Positions 61,275 through 64,000 of a stretch of 64,000 nucleotides of DNA are shown one piece after another. Below the pieces are notes generated by a model. It was not told the DNA's origin, made no database searches, and worked only from the letters and a program-made list of their open reading frames with translations. The stretch comes from Ornatilinea apprima (lineage in GTDB: Bacteria > Chloroflexota > Anaerolineae > Anaerolineales > Anaerolineaceae), in the NCBI RefSeq assembly GCF_001306115.1, contig NZ_LGCL01000040.1, positions 124,001 to 188,000 on the forward strand, given 5' to 3'. Positions within the stretch are counted from its first letter, which is position 1. Each line of letters starts with the position of its first letter. The position numbers were made by a program, and so were the translations under genes.

Positions 61275-61946
61275 TTACCCTCCCAAAAGGTTGTTTTGCT
61301 CAATTAAGCTCACGGAGCTTTCGGGGTAGGCTGTTTTCAATGAATCCATAATGCGCACCAGTGTATCCTGGTCTTGTATATTGAGATAATAGGTGATCTG
61401 CAGGTTCCCGTTGGATTGGTCCAGTCGGCGCAGGTCCAGTTCCTTGAGCTCCTTAGCCAGGAGCTGGTTTACCTGGGAGAACGTGGCAGGTTCACCGCCA
61501 GCCGTGTTTAACTGGATATTGAGGTAGAGGCTGTGAGATGCATTGTGTTTGCGTGTGATCAGGGCGCGAACCAGCAGGTAGAGTAAAATCACCGTGGCTG
61601 ATACCACCGTGGGGATGCGCTGGTCGGCGCCCAGGCCCAGACCAATGGCAATGGCAAAGAACAGGAAGATCAGTTCCTCGGGGTCTTTAATCGCCGTGCG
61701 AAAGCGGACAATCGAAAGCGCGCCCACCAGGCCCAGTGAAAGCGCCAGTGATGATTTAACGATAGTGATGGTGAGCAGCGTGATTAAGGTCAAAATCGGC
61801 AGGATGGGCGCAAACTTGGAGCGGTTGGAAAGCGAATTGCCAAATTTGACATAATACCAGGAGACAACCAGGGAAAGACCGACCCCGATCGCTAAATTGA
61901 GTAACAGCGCTGGAAGAGACAATGGAGGAGTGACCGTTGTATCCAT
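61275..61946 (-). CDS. DUF4956 membrane protein
   Basis: A 223-residue protein with four predicted membrane helices (about 10-30, 45-65, 95-115, 120-138) and a soluble C-terminal domain (about 145-223). The conserved stretch GLVGALSIVRFRTAIKDPEE is typical of DUF4956. It is the first gene of the CotH-VTC operon (5-base gap). The family has no established biochemical role, but its constant pairing with VTC domains suggests a membrane channel or anchor for polyphosphate synthesis or export. Confidence 0.88.
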   Translation of the reverse strand: MDTTVTPPLSLPALLLNLAIGVGLSLVVSWYYVKFGNSLSNRSKFAPILPILTLITLLTITIVKSSLALSLGLVGALSIVRFRTAIKDPEELIFLFFAIAIGLGLGADQRIPTVVSATVILLYLLVRALITRKHNASHSLYLNIQLNTAGGEPATFSQVNQLLAKELKELDLRRLDQSNGNLQITYYLNIQDQDTLVRIMDSLKTAYPESSVSLIEQNNLLGG

Positions 61947-62094
61947 AAATAATGATTCCTTTATCCCGATTGATCAGACAATTGCTCTTATTAATCCTCT
62001 GAATTATATAGGATTTTGCAGAAAAGAAGTAGGCGGCTGGCCTATGATCTACAGATGAGATATGGGCATCAGCGAAAAATTCAACAATTATGGT

Positions 62095-62120
62095 GAAAAG
62101 GCAGGGCCGATCGCCCTGCC
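62095..62120 (-). terminator. Terminator of the alpha-galactosidase gene
   Basis: On the - strand, GGCAGGGC / GCCCTGCC (perfect 8-bp stem, loop of five), then TTTTCACC, 43 bases after the stop. Confidence 0.8.
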
Positions 62121-62162
62121 GCTCACTGCATCTTTTTTTGTTTTTCAGTTCCGCAGTCGCGC

Positions 62163-64000
62163 TCAGGACGGCAGTTGGTGCGGATTTTCCCGAATCGGCT
62201 CAGAATGGTAAAAGTACAACGCGCCGTGATGGGCTGGCAGTGTCACCGATACCTGCCGGCAGGCTGATTGGCTGCCTGACCGCTGTTCCCAATCATACAG
62301 GTATACCGGTTCATCAATCCCCAAACCCTCCAGCCAATAGGTGCGCTCAAGCGGATGATCTGCTGTATTCAAGAAGAAAAGTGCGCCCATGGATCCAGCG
62401 CGCGGCGGCTTGCGCACCTGCACAAAAACCGGGTCTTCCAATCGCGGCACGGCGTGGGTGGCGCGCGAGTTGGCCTCTGCCGGCAGGCGTTCATACGACA
62501 CCGCGGATTGGCCCAGGAATGGATAATCGCAGGTAGCGCGCCCGGCCGGCTGGATGAGCCGCCAAAGATCCATTCGCTGCGGAGACAGCTCGGCGAGCTG
62601 GTCGCTGGTGGTGATGACGCCTCCAGACATACCCGCATAGATGGCCAGCGATTGAATTTCACCGGCAGACAGGTGGCTGAAGCGCTCGCGCAGCAGCACG
62701 CAGTCCAGATCAGATTGCCAAAGGATGTGATTGGCAAAGTTGCGACAGGCCTGATTGAGCAGCAGGGTCTGCGCGGGCACATTTCCATTCCACTCTACAC
62801 CCACATCCCGCCCAATCCGCACAGCATCCACCAGGCCCACGGAAGCCCAAAGGGGGCAGCCGCAGCCCAGCCATACGGCGTCACCAATTACCTCGCGGAT
62901 CATTTCGCCCACCCGCCGCCAGATTTCGATGCGTGTCAGACCGGATTGGTGCCATACGGCGCGGTCCGGCCCGTATTCACTGCCAAACTGCATAAAATCG
63001 ATTTTAAAATATTCACAGCCCCAATCCTGCCGCCAGGCGCGGAAGACACGCCTGAGGTATTCCATGGCCTGGGGGTGAGTGGCATCGAGAATATAATATT
63101 CTTCGCTGCGCTTGTGCCAGCGAAACTCTCCATAGAACTGCATGTGCGCCAGAGGCTCTCCGGTCAGGCGGTCTTTCACCACCCAATCGGGGTGCTGTTG
63201 AAACAACCGGCTGCGGTTGCCGACCATAAAGGGCGCGATCCATAATCCTGGAATAAAACCCGCGCTGCGGATATCGTCCAGCAGGGGCTTCATGCCGCGC
63301 GGGAATTGTGGTTTAACCTCCAGCCAATCGCCCATTTCCGGGGTAAAGCCGTCGTCAATTTGAAAAACGCGCATTGGCAGGTTCTCGCGGCGGGCTATTT
63401 GCGCGGTGGGGCGCAGGTGTTCGAGAATGTTGTCTTCGCTCAGATATGCGTATAGGTTATACCAGGAGCACCAACCGGTGATGGGCGGGCTGGAGAGGCG
63501 CGGGGGAATGCGAGAGGCATCCGCGACTTTTCGCGCCCACTCGCGCAGGCCGTTTTCGACTTCTTTGTGGGGAAAGATGAGCAGGTTCTCCGATTCGCAG
63601 CGGTCTTGTTCGCCACGCGTTTTGCGATCCCACCAGGTCTGGATCGTCAGAGCGCAGGGCTGCAAGCGGGTATCAAAGGTGAAAGTTTGCTGGAAGCGGT
63701 CGTGCCGGTCGAAACCGAACACGGCGCAGCCCTGTCCCTGGAGGGGCAGGAGTTGGGTCAGGCTGTAACTGGTTTCAGGCCGGGGCTCATCTGGTTGAAA
63801 ACCTGCCAGTTCCTCGGGTTGGACGTATTGGCTGCCGTCCCAACTGAAATACCCGCTGCGCAGGTACTGGCGCAGGTTCTCTACCCGCTCGAAACGCAAG
63901 CCGAAGGAATCCAGAACCACGTCAGACGAGAGATTTTCCACCCAGTATTTCAGACAGATCAGCCCATCCGCGTTGGGCAAGGTCAATTGTAATCCCAGCG
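62163..64000 (-). CDS. GH36-type alpha-galactosidase (5' end outside window)
   Basis: The frame is open to the window edge, so the true start lies beyond 64000; a TTG at 63986 is not needed. The visible 612 residues include the catalytic (beta/alpha)8 domain of clan GH-D. It has PITGWCSWYNLYAYLSEDN, VFQIDDGFTPEMGDW, the nucleophile in YFKIDFMQFG and the acid/base region AVRIGRDVGVEWNG. It has no visible secretion signal in the window part. Alpha-galactosides from plant oligosaccharides or galactomannan are the usual substrates; a related GH36 specificity cannot be excluded. A terminator follows. Confidence 0.88.
   Translation of the reverse strand, partial: LGLQLTLPNADGLICLKYWVENLSSDVVLDSFGLRFERVENLRQYLRSGYFSWDGSQYVQPEELAGFQPDEPRPETSYSLTQLLPLQGQGCAVFGFDRHDRFQQTFTFDTRLQPCALTIQTWWDRKTRGEQDRCESENLLIFPHKEVENGLREWARKVADASRIPPRLSSPPITGWCSWYNLYAYLSEDNILEHLRPTAQIARRENLPMRVFQIDDGFTPEMGDWLEVKPQFPRGMKPLLDDIRSAGFIPGLWIAPFMVGNRSRLFQQHPDWVVKDRLTGEPLAHMQFYGEFRWHKRSEEYYILDATHPQAMEYLRRVFRAWRQDWGCEYFKIDFMQFGSEYGPDRAVWHQSGLTRIEIWRRVGEMIREVIGDAVWLGCGCPLWASVGLVDAVRIGRDVGVEWNGNVPAQTLLLNQACRNFANHILWQSDLDCVLLRERFSHLSAGEIQSLAIYAGMSGGVITTSDQLAELSPQRMDLWRLIQPAGRATCDYPFLGQSAVSYERLPAEANSRATHAVPRLEDPVFVQVRKPPRAGSMGALFFLNTADHPLERTYWLEGLGIDEPVYLYDWEQRSGSQSACRQVSVTLPAHHGALYFYHSEPIRENPHQLPS

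Noticed and set aside
1..64000. CRISPR array, prophage, transposase, tRNA or rRNA
   Set aside because: I looked for regular repeats, integrase- or transposase-like proteins and tRNA-like cloverleaf ends and saw none; a computed search would be more certain for tRNA.

Overview
The window looks like a chromosomal segment of an anaerobic, filamentous-type Chloroflexota bacterium, probably class Anaerolineae. This is an inference from gene content, since no rRNA is present. The grounds are: MalT-type and BTAD/NB-ARC giant regulators, many NarL-type two-component pairs, lipoprotein sugar-binding proteins, a small Chloroflexota-type hypothetical protein, an LPXTG/sortase pair, an Ech-like membrane hydrogenase and a tungsten aldehyde oxidoreductase. 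Gene density is high and no gene-free stretch exceeds about 300 bases. I saw no tRNA, rRNA, insertion sequence, prophage or CRISPR array. One structural RNA, the SRP RNA, is present.

Region 1 (1-11.2 kb, + strand) is a beta-glucan (laminarin-like) utilisation locus. It holds a hybrid histidine kinase/AraC regulator cut by the window edge, a remnant of a LacI-family regulator next to an intact LacI-type operator, a sugar ABC importer (binding lipoprotein plus two permeases, no ATPase), a secreted GH16 lipoprotein, a GH16 without a signal peptide, and a 1152-residue glycoside phosphorylase of the GH94/GH149/GH161 type. The picture is outside cleavage, uptake of oligosaccharides, inside trimming and phosphorolysis. 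Region 2 (11.3-20.2 kb) has a MalT-like regulator, an MFS exporter, a small conserved protein, a sortase with its likely LPETG-anchored subtilase substrate, and a PLP trans-sulfuration enzyme.

Region 3 (20.2-29.4 kb, - strand) is a redox module transcribed in the order 4x[4Fe-4S] ferredoxin, aldehyde:ferredoxin oxidoreductase, MoaD-like protein, then seven genes of a group 4 [NiFe] hydrogenase with both active-site CxxC pairs intact. Aldehyde oxidation could feed electrons to proton reduction and ion pumping. Region 4 (29.5-34.2 kb) is a block of signal transduction genes: a pseudo-receiver and two HisKA_3 kinase/NarL regulator pairs. Region 5 (34.3-42.5 kb) has a CPBP-family membrane protease with a 35-codon ORF overlapping its stop, an EamA transporter, two lipoproteins, an AfsR-like regulator and a UPF0158 protein.

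Region 6 (42.5-47.1 kb, - strand) is a TetR-controlled resistance-like operon: TetR, a phosphotransferase with the domain order of rifampicin phosphotransferase, and an MFS efflux pump, with three near-identical 17-bp palindromes at the TetR and phosphotransferase starts. Region 7 (47.2-56.5 kb) is a surface polysaccharide cluster: a GT4 glycosyltransferase, a pyruvyltransferase-family protein, a Wzx-like flippase in an operon with two tandem PP-loop-like proteins of unknown function, a GT39-like membrane glycosyltransferase and a methyltransferase. The SRP RNA gene lies beside it. Region 8 (56.7-61.9 kb, - strand) is a four-gene operon, DUF4956 membrane protein - CotH kinase/beta-helix - VTC polyphosphate polymerase domain - metallophosphoesterase. 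The window ends inside a GH36-type alpha-galactosidase.
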